From assembly GCF_007741515.1 (NCBI RefSeq), contig NZ_CP036263.1:1550001-1614000 (forward strand): a DNA stretch of 64,000 bases, written 5' to 3'. This stretch comes from Adhaeretor mobilis (GTDB lineage: Bacteria; Planctomycetota; Planctomycetia; Pirellulales; Lacipirellulaceae). Position numbers and translations under genes: made by a program. Below, one piece after another: positions 53,323 through 62,760 of this stretch. Each line of letters starts with the position of its first letter. Within the stretch, counting starts at the first letter, position 1. The notes beneath the pieces are model-generated. The model was given only the letters and a program-made list of their open reading frames with translations, made no database searches and was not told the DNA's origin.

Positions 53323-54549
53323 GTGATTAGTCGGTTGTCCAAATCGCTCTCCAGAGCGTCGCTGCTCTCCCAGGTGTCCCTCTGGACACTGCTAGCAGCC
53401 TGCGTGTTGCCCGCTGCAGGGTGCCGCCTGATTATTCCCGAGGTGACGTACCGTCCGGTGATACGTAACCCGTTCCCACAGCTTAGCCGCGTGGCGGTTG
53501 CGCCTTTCTTCAATCAAAGCGACGAGCCTACGGTGGATGGCCGGCAGTTTGCGATGGCTTATTTCGCCGAACTACAAGCAACGCCGGGCTTTGAAGTTGT
53601 GCCGGTAACCGTCGTGGAAGAAGCGATGATTCAGCATCGAATCGATCTGAGCGGTCCGGGTGAAGCGCGGCGGTTAGCAAAGATTCTTGGCGTGGATGCC
53701 GTTGCCGTCGGATCGGTGACTGATTTCTCAGCCTACTATCCGCCTCGTTGTGGTCTGAAAGTTGAGTGGTACTCGGCAGACGTTGGTTTCCATGAAATCC
53801 CTGCAGGATATGGTTTACCTTGGAACACGCCTGAGGAAGAGTTTATTCCCGACTCGCTCGTTTACGAAGCGCAGCTTGCCCAGGCTCGCTCGGAGATGAC
53901 CGCCCAGCCCTCGGCTTGCAATACGCAGATTAAAGTACTCCCACCACCACCTGAGGTGAGCACCGATTCAGGCTTCGGAACGCAGCAAGCCGGCTTCCAA
54001 TCGGTGCGGCTCGCACAGGCTGTCGAAGAAGTGGCTCCGGGCGATCAAGCTGGAGATATCAGTGATCGGGACGTGTTTGAAGAGCCTGCGTTTGCTGGTG
54101 CTGAAGATGCATCGGAAGCTTTGCCTTTGCCATCGAGTGACAGCACGGAAGCGTCGGAGATGCTAGCTCCCGCGCCGGATGAGCCGTTGCTGCTGCCGGG
54201 TGCAATGAACGGCACAAATGACACGACCGGGACGATCGTCATGACGCCCCATAGCGGAGCAATCCTTAACGGGTGCCAGCAGCAAGAGTTGTTTGAGTGT
54301 GTGCCACATCATGGACCGGTCCTCAACCACACGAAGATCTATCGGGGCAACGACCCTGAAATTACCGAGGCGCTCAAGGGTTACGTGTACTTTCAAGACG
54401 ACGCGCGATTCGGTGGTTGGGAAGGTTACTTGCAACGCAGCGACGACTTCGTCCGCTTCTGCTGTCACTTGCATATCTCTGAAATGCTATCGGCTCGCGG
54501 CGGGAGTCGAAAAACAAGCATGGTGTGGCGCTGGCCCGATGTCCGATAA
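53323..54549 (+). CDS. CsgG/LpoB-like lipoprotein
   Basis: The protein is 408 residues from a GTG at 53323. The lipoprotein signal ends VLPAAGC, placing the lipid-modified Cys near residue 34. Residues about 50-150 resemble the CsgG/LpoB nucleotide-fold domain: LSRVAVAPFFNQSDEPTVDG, then FAELQATPGFEVVPVTVVEE, then RRLAKILGVDAVAVGSVTDF. A long Ser/Pro/Glu-rich, low-complexity stretch (about 195-300) follows. The end contains HGPVLNHTKIYRGNDPEI and YLQRSDDFVRFCCHLHISEM. Such lipoproteins assemble outer-membrane channels or regulate peptidoglycan synthesis. The C-terminal part has no clear relative here. Confidence 0.75.
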   Translation: MISRLSKSLSRASLLSQVSLWTLLAACVLPAAGCRLIIPEVTYRPVIRNPFPQLSRVAVAPFFNQSDEPTVDGRQFAMAYFAELQATPGFEVVPVTVVEEAMIQHRIDLSGPGEARRLAKILGVDAVAVGSVTDFSAYYPPRCGLKVEWYSADVGFHEIPAGYGLPWNTPEEEFIPDSLVYEAQLAQARSEMTAQPSACNTQIKVLPPPPEVSTDSGFGTQQAGFQSVRLAQAVEEVAPGDQAGDISDRDVFEEPAFAGAEDASEALPLPSSDSTEASEMLAPAPDEPLLLPGAMNGTNDTTGTIVMTPHSGAILNGCQQQELFECVPHHGPVLNHTKIYRGNDPEITEALKGYVYFQDDARFGGWEGYLQRSDDFVRFCCHLHISEMLSARGGSRKTSMVWRWPDVR

Positions 54550-54791
54550 ACCCTCTAGCAGACGGTTGTTTGAAGCGAAGTTTCGACCACGCTGCTGATG
54601 GCTTGACTCTCAATTGATAGCCCGAGTTTGAGACGCCGAGCTGAGACCACTGCTGCGAACGGATTTCGCGCTGCCGTGTGCTCCGTTCGCCAAGAGCCAT
54701 CCCCGCCAGAAAAGACGCACGACCCGATGTGTGTCGCCGACCCAAAACGTACTTCGAGCAAGAAGTGCCCGCACCCCAGAAAGCCCGACCC

Positions 54792-55013
54792 GTGAGTGAC
54801 GATATCAATGTGCTAGCCCTGGTTAAGGGCAAGGAACGGTACGTTTTTCTCTACGACGATTCCCAGCGCGCAAAGACCTTGCGTACGCTCGGGCGTTTTG
54901 CGTCGAACCCCGAGCTAAGTTTCAGCTGGTACGACGCCGCCGTGCTCAGCCAGAAACTGCGCAACAATGCGCCGAGCAAAGAGATTAAAGTCGACGAGAT
55001 TCCGTTTAAGTGA
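54792..55013 (+). CDS. Small conserved-looking protein, unknown
   Basis: The protein is 73 residues from a GTG at 54792 (SDDINVLALVKGKERYVFLY). The open frame continues upstream, but those residues are Arg/Pro-rich and lack a ribosome binding site. The compact composition, with DDSQRAKTLRTLGRFASNPE and WYDAAVLSQKLR, is typical of a real small cytoplasmic protein. No known domain is recognised. It lies 123 bases before the Xer recombinase on the same strand. Confidence 0.6.
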   Translation: MSDDINVLALVKGKERYVFLYDDSQRAKTLRTLGRFASNPELSFSWYDAAVLSQKLRNNAPSKEIKVDEIPFK

Positions 55014-55136
55014 GAAGAGGAAATAGGTTTTTAGGGTAGTAGGGCTAGTGGAAATGAACTTGGAGGGCCTTCACAACCTTCCCTCATGACATCGATCCCC
55101 ATCCAGCTAATCCCTACCCCCGAAGCCTATCTATAT

Positions 55137-56036
55137 ATGCGAAGCAAAATTGCTCAGTTTTTGAAGCATTTGCAGATCGAACGGAATGCTTCGCCGCATA
55201 CGCTCAAAGGCTATCGGGAAGACTTGCAGGCGTTTGCTGAGTACTTTGCTGAAGAAGATGGCAGCACGCCGGAGCCAGAGAGCATCGCTGCTGTGGAACT
55301 CCGCGGATTTCTTTCCGCCTTGCACGATGCGGGTTACGCGAAAACCTCGATCGCTCGCAAGCTTGCTTCGCTGCGTAGCTTCTATCGCTTTGGGCAACGA
55401 GATGGGTGGGCCGATAGCAACCCGGCTCGCGCCTTGAGGAACCCGCGCAAGGGTCGCAAGTTGCCGCATTTTCTTTCCTCGGAGGAGATTGGCAAGTTGC
55501 TTGCTGCGCCTTCCACGGAGAAAAAGCTTGGTGTGCGCGATTGCGCCATACTCGAGACGCTTTACTCGGCTGGGCTGCGAGTGAGCGAATTGGTTGGCCT
55601 CAACGACGGCGATCTCGACTTCTCGCAAGGCATTCTTCGCGTCCGAGGTAAAGGCCGCAAAGAACGCCTCGCCCCGCTAGGTTCTTTCGCGACACGCGCA
55701 CTAGAGAAATGGCTGAAGGTTCGAGAACTCTCGCCGAAGGAAGCTACCGGTCGTGGTGCGCCCGTATTCGTGAACCGTTTTGGAACGCGGCTGACGACTC
55801 GCAGCGTTGGTCGGATGCTGGAGAAGTACTTGCAGGAAACGGGCCTCGACTCGCGCACGAGTCCGCACACTTTGCGGCATAGCTTCGCGACGCATCTGTT
55901 GGATCGCGGGGCCGATATTCGCAGCGTGCAGGAGTTGCTGGGCCACAAAAGCCTAGTGACGACGCAAATCTATACGCATCTGAGTACCGCGAATCTTCGC
56001 GAAGCGTACGAGAAAGCACACCCGCGGGCCGGGTAG
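55137..56036 (+). CDS. xerC: XerC/XerD-type tyrosine recombinase
   Basis: The protein is 299 residues from the ATG at 55137; an in-frame ATG at 55086 would add 17 residues. The N-terminal SAM-like core-binding domain is [19 protein letters not shown]. The catalytic domain carries the six active residues: Arg in [10 protein letters not shown], Lys in [11 protein letters not shown], His/Arg in [14 protein letters not shown], His in [10 protein letters not shown] and Tyr in TQIYTHLS. The length and the [19 protein letters not shown] motif match chromosomal XerC/D, which resolves dimers at dif, rather than a phage integrase. A dif site was not found by eye. No mobile element genes adjoin it. Confidence 0.92.
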   Translation: MRSKIAQFLKHLQIERNASPHTLKGYREDLQAFAEYFAEEDGSTPEPESIAAVELRGFLSALHDAGYAKTSIARKLASLRSFYRFGQRDGWADSNPARALRNPRKGRKLPHFLSSEEIGKLLAAPSTEKKLGVRDCAILETLYSAGLRVSELVGLNDGDLDFSQGILRVRGKGRKERLAPLGSFATRALEKWLKVRELSPKEATGRGAPVFVNRFGTRLTTRSVGRMLEKYLQETGLDSRTSPHTLRHSFATHLLDRGADIRSVQELLGHKSLVTTQIYTHLSTANLREAYEKAHPRAG

Positions 56037-56175
56037 CGATCTCCTCGGAACGACTACCTCGACGGCTGACGCATCACGGATCGGGGCCGCGGATTACTGC
56101 CTAACAGTCAGATAGGGTAGACTAAGGCGCAGTGATGTCTGTCTTGAGATCGTCCTCGTTCCCCGGAGCTCTTCC

Positions 56176-56862
56176 ATGTCCGACTTGCGCTTTCCCAACG
56201 AGACCCAGGAATACCGCGACGCTCGCGACGCGTTGCTCGAAGAAGAAAAGAGCCTGATTGAAAAAGTGAAGGCGGTTGCCGCGAAACGCCGGGAGCTGCC
56301 CCGCGGCGGAAAGTTGAAGGAGGATTACGTTTTCGAGGGTGCCGACGATGACAAACTCGGGCAGGAAGTGAAATTCAGCCAGTTGTTTGGCAACAAGAGC
56401 ACATTGCTACTTTATAGCTATATGTTTGGGAAGAACTGGGACAACCCTTGCCCTTCTTGCACTTCATTAATCGACGGATTTGATCGGGCGACCATCTCAG
56501 TGAGTCAGGACGCCGCGTTAGTCGTCGTTGCAAAAGCTCCGGCTCAACAGATCAACGATTGGGCAAAGCAGCGCGGCTGGAGCAACATCGAACTGATTTC
56601 TTCGGAGTCGAATTCGTATCTCGTTGATTACAAGTGCCAGTCAGGTGAGACCGATGACACCTTGCAACCGGTGATGCACGTGTTCACCAAGCAAGACGAT
56701 GGCATCTACCACTTTTGGGGCACCGAGCTGTCGCACAATCACATGGATACCGTGTGGCCTTATTGGAATCTCATGGACATGACACCCGAAGGCCGTCCGG
56801 ATGTGATCACCGCGCCGCAAAACTTTCGCTCAGAGTTTTTGGAGCTGCATTACCTCAGCTAG
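56176..56862 (+). CDS. DUF899 family thioredoxin-like protein
   Basis: The protein has 228 residues. The helical N-terminus (EYRDARDALLEEEKSLIEKVK) leads into a thioredoxin-like fold with LKEDYVFEGADD, KSTLLLYSYMFGKNWDNPCPSCTS (Cys pair CPSC near 94-97) and the FHFWG-like IYHFWGTELSHNHMDTVWPYWNL. This is the usual DUF899 pattern. The CPSC pair could be redox-active, but no activity is established. The stop is followed 11 bases later by the TfoX-domain remnant. Confidence 0.88.
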   Translation: MSDLRFPNETQEYRDARDALLEEEKSLIEKVKAVAAKRRELPRGGKLKEDYVFEGADDDKLGQEVKFSQLFGNKSTLLLYSYMFGKNWDNPCPSCTSLIDGFDRATISVSQDAALVVVAKAPAQQINDWAKQRGWSNIELISSESNSYLVDYKCQSGETDDTLQPVMHVFTKQDDGIYHFWGTELSHNHMDTVWPYWNLMDMTPEGRPDVITAPQNFRSEFLELHYLS

Positions 56863-56873
56863 GTGCTCAAGCC

Positions 56874-57053
56874 ATGGCTAATGCAGACCACGAGGCGACT
56901 CAGGCGGAGCCGTATGTGAAGCCGATGGACATCACCGGAAAAGTCATGCGTGGGTGGGCGCTGGTTATGCCTGCCGGTTTCAAGACCGACGTGGCGCTGA
57001 GGGGCTGGGTTGACCGCGGGGTGAAGTTTGCGCGGTCTTTGCCTGGGAAGTGA
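56874..57053 (+). pseudogene. C-terminal remnant of a TfoX/Sxy N-terminal-domain protein
   Basis: This is a 59-residue frame from ATG 56874. EPYVKPMDITGKVMRGWALV and WVDRGVKFARSLPGK match, from memory, the second half of the TfoX_N domain, where PMDFTG-PM-G and W-x3-A-x-AFARSLP are the conserved end. The usual first half (about 50 residues ending in a Gly-rich FGG segment) is absent. The upstream DNA is the DUF899 gene, so it was lost rather than frameshifted. It is either a decayed gene or a shortened domain still translated from this ATG. Confidence 0.6.
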
Positions 57054-57064
57054 GGCAATCTCCA

Positions 57065-57092
57065 CGGCGAGCAAGCTCGTCGGCTAACGGGA
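57065..57092. repeat. Dispersed repeat CGGCGAGCAAGCTC
   Basis: CGGCGAGCAAGCTCGTCGGC then TAACGGGA forms a short hairpin (GCGAGC, AA, GCTCGT-like) and nearly matches the element at 29926-29952. It lies just after the TfoX remnant. Confidence 0.5.
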
Positions 57093-57376
57093 CCATCTAC
57101 GTCGATTTCTCTCTGTTGGCACAACCGGCACAACCCGCCCACCTGTTTTCTGCTGCTTTCTAGCAACAATGTTGACCTGGTGCGACCTGCGACGTACTTA
57201 TTAAGCAACAGCCATTGCGAGCCACTCCCCGGAATCGCAACGCGAAGCGTTCTCTCCCCAAACGCTTTGCTGCACTTGCTCGTTGGTCCACTAAATGAGT
57301 GTCCACTAGAAGTACACGCACTAACGCGCTGAGTGAATCTGCCCGCGCGGCAGACTCTCAGAGGGGAGATTTCGAT
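57093..57376. other. Intergenic region before the response regulator
   Basis: This stretch holds the leader and presumed promoter of the NtrC-type regulator. A TGGCAC box at 57117 is not followed by a proper TTGC element, so a sigma-54 promoter is not supported. The ribosome binding site GAGGGGAG lies at about 57361-57368. Confidence 0.4.
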
Positions 57377-58753
57377 ATGCTTAACGGCTCACTGCTCGTT
57401 GTCGATGACGACCGCCAAGTTCTTGAGTCCATGGTTGACTGGTTACGAGGCGAAGGGCTTACCGTTGATGGCGCCCGCGGCGCCGGCGAGGCCTCCGAAC
57501 TCTTGGGCCGCAATCAGTACGATCTGGCTCTAATCGACGTTCGCCTACAAGATGGCGATGGGTTCGATCTACTCGAGCAGGTCCGCCGCTCGTATCCGCA
57601 AACCAATGTCATCTTGATGACCGGCTACGGTGATGCAGACTCTGCGGTTGAAGCGGTGCGTGCCGGGGCGCTTGACTATCTCACCAAGCCTCTAATCGAT
57701 GACGAGCTCCTCATGGCGCTCGAGCGTGCTTTTGCTCAGCGTCAGGTCATCGAAGAAAACTCGCAGCTTCGCAAGGAACTCGACAAGCACTACTCAATGG
57801 GCACCATTGTGGGTCGCGACGCACGTATGCAGCGTGTGTTCGAAGTGGTTGAGAGTGTTGCTGACACAAAAGCCACAGTACTGGTGACTGGCGAAAGCGG
57901 CACCGGCAAGAGCATGATTGCCCGAGCGATTCATCGCTACAGCGATCGCGCTGGCAAGCCGTTCATTGAAGTTGCTTGCGGTGCATTGCCAGAGAATTTG
58001 CTGGAAAGCGAACTGTTCGGCCATGTGAAGGGTGCCTTTACCAGTGCCAGTACAGACAAGGTTGGCAAATTCATGCAAGCCAATGGCGGCACGATTTTCC
58101 TCGATGAAATCGGTACTGCCAGCCCTGCCATGCAGGTGAAACTGCTTCGCGTACTGCAAGAGTTAGAGTTCGAGCAAGTCGGCGGAGCGGAAACCTTTAA
58201 GGTTGATGTCCGGGTGATTCTTGCCACGAACGAGGACCTCGCCGAAGCCGTCGCCGAAGGACGCTTCCGTCAAGACCTCTACTATCGCGTGAACGTGATC
58301 AATATTGCGGTGCCTGCTCTTCGCGAGCGACGCAGCGATATTCCTCTGCTCGCTCAGCATTTCCTGACTGAACTGCTGGAAGACACAAATCGTCAAGTAA
58401 CCGGATTTAGTGACGATGCCCTCATCGCTCTCGAATCCTACGCATGGCCCGGTAATATTCGCGAATTGCAAAATGCGGTGGAACGGGCTGTGCTCCTTGG
58501 CAAGACAGAAGTTATCACGGCTGGCGACTTGCCTAAGGATATCGTTGGTTCTCCTTCGATCAGCATTCCCCGAGTTGGCCAGAAAACGCTCAAAGAAGCA
58601 CTCGAAGGCCCTGAGCGTCAGATCATCCTCGAAACGCTCGAAGAGTACTCTTGGAATCGGAACGCTACGGCAGACGCGCTCGGTGTGAACCGCACGACGC
58701 TCTACAAGAAGATGAAGAAGCTGGGACTGGAAGAAGAGCAGTTTGCTCAATAG
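57377..58753 (+). CDS. NtrC-family sigma-54-dependent response regulator (GAFTSA variant)
   Basis: The protein is 458 residues from ATG 57377, eight bases after GAGGGGAG; upstream in-frame starts lack a site. The receiver domain (1-120) has VVDDD, the phosphoacceptor Asp54 in LALIDVRLQDGDG, and Lys in DYLTKPL. The AAA+ domain (about 140-370) has Walker A GESGTGKS (about 172-179), the sigma-54 contact loop, Walker B GGTIFLDEIG and the arginine-finger region RFRQDLYYRVNV. The C-terminal Fis-like helix-turn-helix is NRNATADALGVNRTTLYKKM. The contact loop reads GAFTSA, not the canonical GAFTGA, which may affect sigma-54 activation. There is no histidine kinase gene in the neighbourhood. Confidence 0.93.
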   Translation: MLNGSLLVVDDDRQVLESMVDWLRGEGLTVDGARGAGEASELLGRNQYDLALIDVRLQDGDGFDLLEQVRRSYPQTNVILMTGYGDADSAVEAVRAGALDYLTKPLIDDELLMALERAFAQRQVIEENSQLRKELDKHYSMGTIVGRDARMQRVFEVVESVADTKATVLVTGESGTGKSMIARAIHRYSDRAGKPFIEVACGALPENLLESELFGHVKGAFTSASTDKVGKFMQANGGTIFLDEIGTASPAMQVKLLRVLQELEFEQVGGAETFKVDVRVILATNEDLAEAVAEGRFRQDLYYRVNVINIAVPALRERRSDIPLLAQHFLTELLEDTNRQVTGFSDDALIALESYAWPGNIRELQNAVERAVLLGKTEVITAGDLPKDIVGSPSISIPRVGQKTLKEALEGPERQIILETLEEYSWNRNATADALGVNRTTLYKKMKKLGLEEEQFAQ

Positions 58754-58840
58754 GGCAACTAGAGCACCGCATCGTTATACACATTCTCTGTAGCCTGCGA
58801 GCTGCGCCTCATGTTTCATTGCAGTGACTCGGAATTTGTT

Positions 58841-60577
58841 CTAGCCAGGAGATTCAGCTAGCGGCTTCGCGGTCAGCAAGTCAAGCCCTTGCGTGAAATC
58901 GGAGATGCGAAATACGTAGACAGCCAGCAGTCCACAAACTGCTGTAACGACTAAGTAGTAGATCGTGGGCAAAAGGGTTTTGCGCAGCGTGGAACCTTCC
59001 TGGCCCAGCAGTCCGACCGTTGCTGAAGCGGCGACGACATTATGGATAGCAATCATATTGCCCGCTGCCGCTCCGACAGCCTGGAGGGCAACGGTCATCA
59101 TGCCGCTGATATTCAATTGCTCAGCTACAGAGAATTGAAATTTAGAGAACGTGAGATTGCTTATCGTGTTGGAGCCAGCAATAAAGGCTCCTAGAGCTCC
59201 CACGACGCCCGCGAACGCTGGCCATACTCCGCCTACATGCTGCGAGACCCACTGCGCCATCGCGACGGGCATGCTGCTGTAACCAGCCTGGTTCACATTG
59301 GAATTGATCAATATTTGGACCATGGGAACGGTGAAGACCAGCACGAATCCAGCCCCCAGTAGAATTCTTGAGGAGTCGCCGATAGCCCGCTTGAGTTGCC
59401 CGACGCTCATCCTATGCAGGAAGAAAGTCATTGCAGCAACAATCATCATGACCGTGCCCGGCAGGTAAAGCGGCTTGCTCACGGCTGAGATTTCTGTTCC
59501 CAGTACGTTCGACCAACTGAGCGAAACACTCTGGAGCAAGTTGCCCAGTCCGAGCGCTTTGGTGCGGGTGAGCAACAGCAAAATAGCGACAAGCAAGTAA
59601 GGGATCCATGCCAGCGAGAAGGACATGTTGCGGCCCTCAGAGAGGTCAGTTTTGGCTGGTTCCTTGCTGGCGTTCCAATCTGCGGGCCACTCTTGCTTCG
59701 CCTGGAAGTCCCACGCTTTTGCAGGTAGCAACCATTTGCGCCGCGCGATGATCGTGACGATTGGCAAGCCGACGAGCGCGCCAACGAGCGAGGGAAACTC
59801 GGGCCCGAGCAGAAATGCCGTCACCATGTAGGGAATGGTAAAGGCGAGCCCGCTGACAAGAGTGAATGGTAGAGTCTCCAACCCGGCTCTCCAGGAACGC
59901 TGCGGCCCGAAAAAGCGAGTCATCATCATGCACATGAGCGTGGGCATGAATGTGCCGGCAATCGCATGGACGACTGAGACTCGCTTGCTGACTTGGTGCA
60001 GGAACTCGCTCGTCGTAAAACCGTGAGCAGCTAAGCTCTCACCAAAGGCTGTCCCGCCCATGCCGTCTTGAACCCCGACAAGAATGGGCGTGCCTGCCGC
60101 CCCGAAAGTAACGGCAGTGGATTGAATCATCATGCCGATCATGACGGCACAAGCGGCAGGGAAGCCCAGCGCCACTAGCAGGGGTGCTGCGATCGCGGCC
60201 GGCGTACCAAAGCCAGCAGCCCCTTCAATAAACGAGCCAAACATCCAGGCGATGATTACCACCTGCACGCGTCGATCATCCGAGATGCCGCGAAAGCTCC
60301 GGCGAATGACCGAAACACCGCCCGATTGTTCGAGCGTGTTGAGTAGCAAGATGGCGCCAAATATGATCCATAATAAATTGGCAGAAACGAGCAAGCCCTT
60401 GATGGATGCGGCGGCAACCTGCGTAAAATCCATTTGCCACGCCCACAGTCCAATGCAACCTGTCACGGCATAGACGATTGGCATGGCCCACTTCGCTGCA
60501 ACACGAAAGCCGATTAGCAGGACACCTCCAAGCAGAATCGGGAGGAACGCTAAGAAGGCTTGCGTTGAGAGGCTCAT
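58841..60577 (-). CDS. lldP: L-lactate permease family transporter
   Basis: The protein is 578 residues from the ATG at 60577 (TTGGA upstream); in-frame starts at 60613 and 60649 would add an unlikely tail. It has about 12-14 transmembrane segments. The family patterns are [20 protein letters not shown] (about 91-110), [11 protein letters not shown] and [12 protein letters not shown], with [20 protein letters not shown] near the N-terminus. Permeases of this type import L- or D-lactate or glycolate with protons. No lactate dehydrogenase gene adjoins. A terminator and a Cys-rich protein gene lie upstream on the same strand. Confidence 0.92.
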   Translation of the reverse strand: MSLSTQAFLAFLPILLGGVLLIGFRVAAKWAMPIVYAVTGCIGLWAWQMDFTQVAAASIKGLLVSANLLWIIFGAILLLNTLEQSGGVSVIRRSFRGISDDRRVQVVIIAWMFGSFIEGAAGFGTPAAIAAPLLVALGFPAACAVMIGMMIQSTAVTFGAAGTPILVGVQDGMGGTAFGESLAAHGFTTSEFLHQVSKRVSVVHAIAGTFMPTLMCMMMTRFFGPQRSWRAGLETLPFTLVSGLAFTIPYMVTAFLLGPEFPSLVGALVGLPIVTIIARRKWLLPAKAWDFQAKQEWPADWNASKEPAKTDLSEGRNMSFSLAWIPYLLVAILLLLTRTKALGLGNLLQSVSLSWSNVLGTEISAVSKPLYLPGTVMMIVAAMTFFLHRMSVGQLKRAIGDSSRILLGAGFVLVFTVPMVQILINSNVNQAGYSSMPVAMAQWVSQHVGGVWPAFAGVVGALGAFIAGSNTISNLTFSKFQFSVAEQLNISGMMTVALQAVGAAAGNMIAIHNVVAASATVGLLGQEGSTLRKTLLPTIYYLVVTAVCGLLAVYVFRISDFTQGLDLLTAKPLAESPG

Positions 60578-60693
60578 TCCAACGTGCTCGTGGGGGCCCT
60601 GGGGGGAGAACATCAGCACAAGTTCTAGAGGATGTAGGAGGCCTTGCACACGGCTGTTATTGATGCCAAATCACTCCAGGGGAGACACATTGT

Positions 60694-60730
60694 AAAAAAA
60701 GCCGGACCTCATATTGAGGCCCGGCCTTTT
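60694..60730 (-). terminator. Bidirectional-type terminator after the Cys-rich gene
   Basis: The hairpin arms GCCGGACCTCA and TGAGGCCCGGC pair at 10 of 11 positions around TAT. On the minus strand it is followed by seven T residues, about 38 bases after the Cys-rich gene stop. A shorter T run on the plus side could also work in the other direction. Confidence 0.88.
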
Positions 60731-60767
60731 CGATTATTCAAACAACTCGAATCACGCAAGGCGTGGT

Positions 60768-61346
60768 TCAGGTGGTTTCGTCCGAAGCAGGTGCTTCAGG
60801 AGCTTCAGGAGCGGACTCTTGTACAGGAGCAGCTTCCACGGGTACTACCGTGCCACCGCTGCAACCACAGCCGGCCTGAACGGTTGTCGAGGTCTGCATC
60901 ATAACAGGACCTTGATCGGCAGAAGCACAGCCACAAGCTGGGGCGGCGGAAGCACAGCCACAAGATGGAGCGGCGGAAGCACAGCCACAAGCTGGAGCGG
61001 CAGAAGCACAGCCACAAGCTGGGGCTGGGGCACAGCAAGGCTTTGGAGCTGGAGCACAGCAAGGTTGTGGTTCAGGAGCTGCACAGCAAACTGGCTCTGG
61101 AGCAGGGCAGCACGTTGGGGCTGGCTCGCAGCAAGTTGGCTCGCAAGCCTTCTTGCAGGCCTTGCGGGCTTTGCGTAGCTCGCGACGGCTTGGCTTGCAG
61201 CAAGGATCTGGAGTACAGCAGACTGGCTCGCAGCAGTTGTTGCTCTTGCGATTACCAAATAGTCCAGCTTCAGCTTCGGTGCCAGTTACGGCGAAAGTGA
61301 CGACAGCAAACACAAGGGCTGCTGCAATAGTGACAACACGATTCAT
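60768..61346 (-). CDS. Secreted Cys-rich repeat protein
   Basis: The protein is 192 residues from the ATG at 61346, with GGGAG about 7 bases upstream. A signal peptide (VVTIAAALVFAVVTFAVTG) ends near EAEAG. The mature part contains about 28 Cys residues, mostly as CC pairs spaced by Pro/Ala/Glu-rich segments (CCEPAPTCC, PVCCAAPEPQPCC). Three exact and one variant copies of the unit CGCASAAP then follow. The C-terminus is acidic Ala/Pro/Glu. The pattern suggests extensive disulfide cross-linking or metal binding in the envelope. Planctomycete cell walls are known to be protein-rich and disulfide-stabilised. No enzymatic motif is present. Confidence 0.75.
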   Translation of the reverse strand: MNRVVTIAAALVFAVVTFAVTGTEAEAGLFGNRKSNNCCEPVCCTPDPCCKPSRRELRKARKACKKACEPTCCEPAPTCCPAPEPVCCAAPEPQPCCAPAPKPCCAPAPACGCASAAPACGCASAAPSCGCASAAPACGCASADQGPVMMQTSTTVQAGCGCSGGTVVPVEAAPVQESAPEAPEAPASDETT

Positions 61347-61972
61347 CTTAAATCTCCCACTCTGAAAGTAAGGGTGCATGGAATCCAGCGTTACAAACGC
61401 CTGTTCCTAAACGGTAACCGTCAACTTGAAATCCCCCCGAGCCTAAGTGACGGTGACAAAGGTCGGACATCTTTTTCATTGCTCCCCGACTACTATTCAG
61501 TTATTCAGTAATCTTAAAGGGATATCTATGTGAAACGCGACCACCAGCGGGATCCCCAAGAATGAATCTTGCTGGCACTCAGTTGCGGTTTCTTTTCTCA
61601 GTTTCAATTTGTTGCTCAAGGCGGGGTCTTACTGGCTTCCCGCTGTTCTTACAGCACAGTGTTTTCCAAAAACACAGTATCAACAGCGGTTAATCAGGGT
61701 GACTTTGAGCGTCAGATAACTTAGGCGGCAAATCTATCACGCAAACACGGGGCCTACAAGTGGCCCCTCCGTCAAGTCAGGCAATTCAGGTTGAGTTGAA
61801 CGGTTTGGCTGTTGCTCAGCCTAACACGTACAGGCTTGTCCTGGCAATTGCCCGAGATGAATCTTCGGGCAACTACTATGAAAAGAGAATCAGCCCACGG
61901 TTCGGTGAACCGAGGGCTGATTCTCTAAGTGTTTTTACTGCAAGGGTTTGCGGGGAATCCCCGAAATTCATG
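61347..61972. other. Intergenic region with several hairpins, no gene recognised
   Basis: This 626-base stretch lies between the end of the lipoprotein gene and the start of the Cys-rich gene, both on the minus strand. It contains GGGGCC/GGCCCC (61749-61767), TTGCCCGA/TCGGGCAA (about 61852-61875) and the terminator at 61884-61926. A 133-codon plus-strand frame (61760-62161) is an antisense shadow of the lipoprotein gene. Confidence 0.45.
61884..61926 (-). terminator. Terminator hairpin after the lipoprotein gene
   Basis: The 13-base arms AGAGAATCAGCCC and GGGCTGATTCTCT are perfectly complementary, with an inner GGTTC/GAACC stem. On the minus strand it is followed by TTTTC, about 47 bases after the lipoprotein stop codon. 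Confidence 0.8.
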
Positions 61973-62563
61973 CTAGCGTTTCACGCCTTCTTTAAAGGGG
62001 TCAACAGCCGGCTGTTGAGCCTGGCGAGTGATGTCTGGGGTTTGAGTCTGGCTAGGCTGGGCATACTCGGCAGGATTCTCAAAATCGCATGCCACTGGGT
62101 TTTCACTCTCAATGTCAGAGACCATTCCGGAGATCCGCCATTTGCCCTCGATAAGCCGTAAGGCCCAGAGAGTTTGTTCGTTGTAGCGATTGCCGTCCAC
62201 GTCGAGGTCTGACCAGACAGCGTCGACAGTCGCTCGCTGCGCATCGTGCTGTTCAACGGTCCCTACGCGGAAACTGGCCGTTTCACTGGCAGGCATGACG
62301 ATGCAGCGGTCGTGACGCTCCAGCAACTGATGAGCGATCGGCGTCAGGCGAGCGTTCGCGACGTTGGTTTTCCCCTGGCGCAAGGCTTCGAGGAATTCGT
62401 AGACGACTCGCTCCGATTGATCGGTGGGTATCTGTTGGGCCTGGGATTGACCAGTGGCAACTGGACCAGCCGGACTAGCTGCTGCTGAGGAAGTGTCGGA
62501 ACCGCCACAACCGGTGCAAACAAGCGGGGCGGACAGGGCAAGCAACAATGTAAAGCGAATCAT
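61973..62563 (-). CDS. Lipoprotein of unknown function
   Basis: The protein is 196 residues from the ATG at 62563, with GGAGA about 8 bases upstream. The lipobox LVCTGC (Cys near 19) follows a hydrophobic core. A Ser/Gln/Ala-rich spacer leads to a small folded domain: SERVVYEFLEALRQGKTNVA, then VDAVWSDLDVDGNRYNEQTLWALRLIEGKWRISGM. This resembles the SnoaL/NTF2-like or DUF4878 fold, in which a helix pair packs on a curved sheet. The tail is Gln/Pro-rich. No catalytic residues are evident. It is a single gene with its own terminator. Confidence 0.72.
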   Translation of the reverse strand: MIRFTLLLALSAPLVCTGCGGSDTSSAAASPAGPVATGQSQAQQIPTDQSERVVYEFLEALRQGKTNVANARLTPIAHQLLERHDRCIVMPASETASFRVGTVEQHDAQRATVDAVWSDLDVDGNRYNEQTLWALRLIEGKWRISGMVSDIESENPVACDFENPAEYAQPSQTQTPDITRQAQQPAVDPFKEGVKR

Positions 62564-62760
62564 ATCGGGAAGTCTCCAGCAGTGGGCATGACCATTCACA
62601 CGGGGCGGGAGTGTGCCAAATGGCCCGCAGCGGGTCAAGCCGACCTAGAGCGACAATTGAAGAAGACGCTGCTAGCATTTTGCTAGTTCCTTACGTACAG
62701 TTGCGCGCTCAAGGATGCGACAGGCCACTGGGTGAGGCGTAGCTTGCCGGATGGCCGTTC

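Noticed and set aside
55137-56036. Integrase of a mobile element
   Set aside because: Sequence length and motifs fit chromosomal XerC/D, and no excisionase, attachment repeats or cargo genes were found.
57117-57133. Possible sigma-54 promoter (TGGCAC box)
   Set aside because: The -12 element is GCACA rather than TTGC at the right spacing.
61760-62161. 133-codon plus-strand frame
   Set aside because: It overlaps the 3' half of the lipoprotein gene and its terminator, and has no domain or ribosome binding site.
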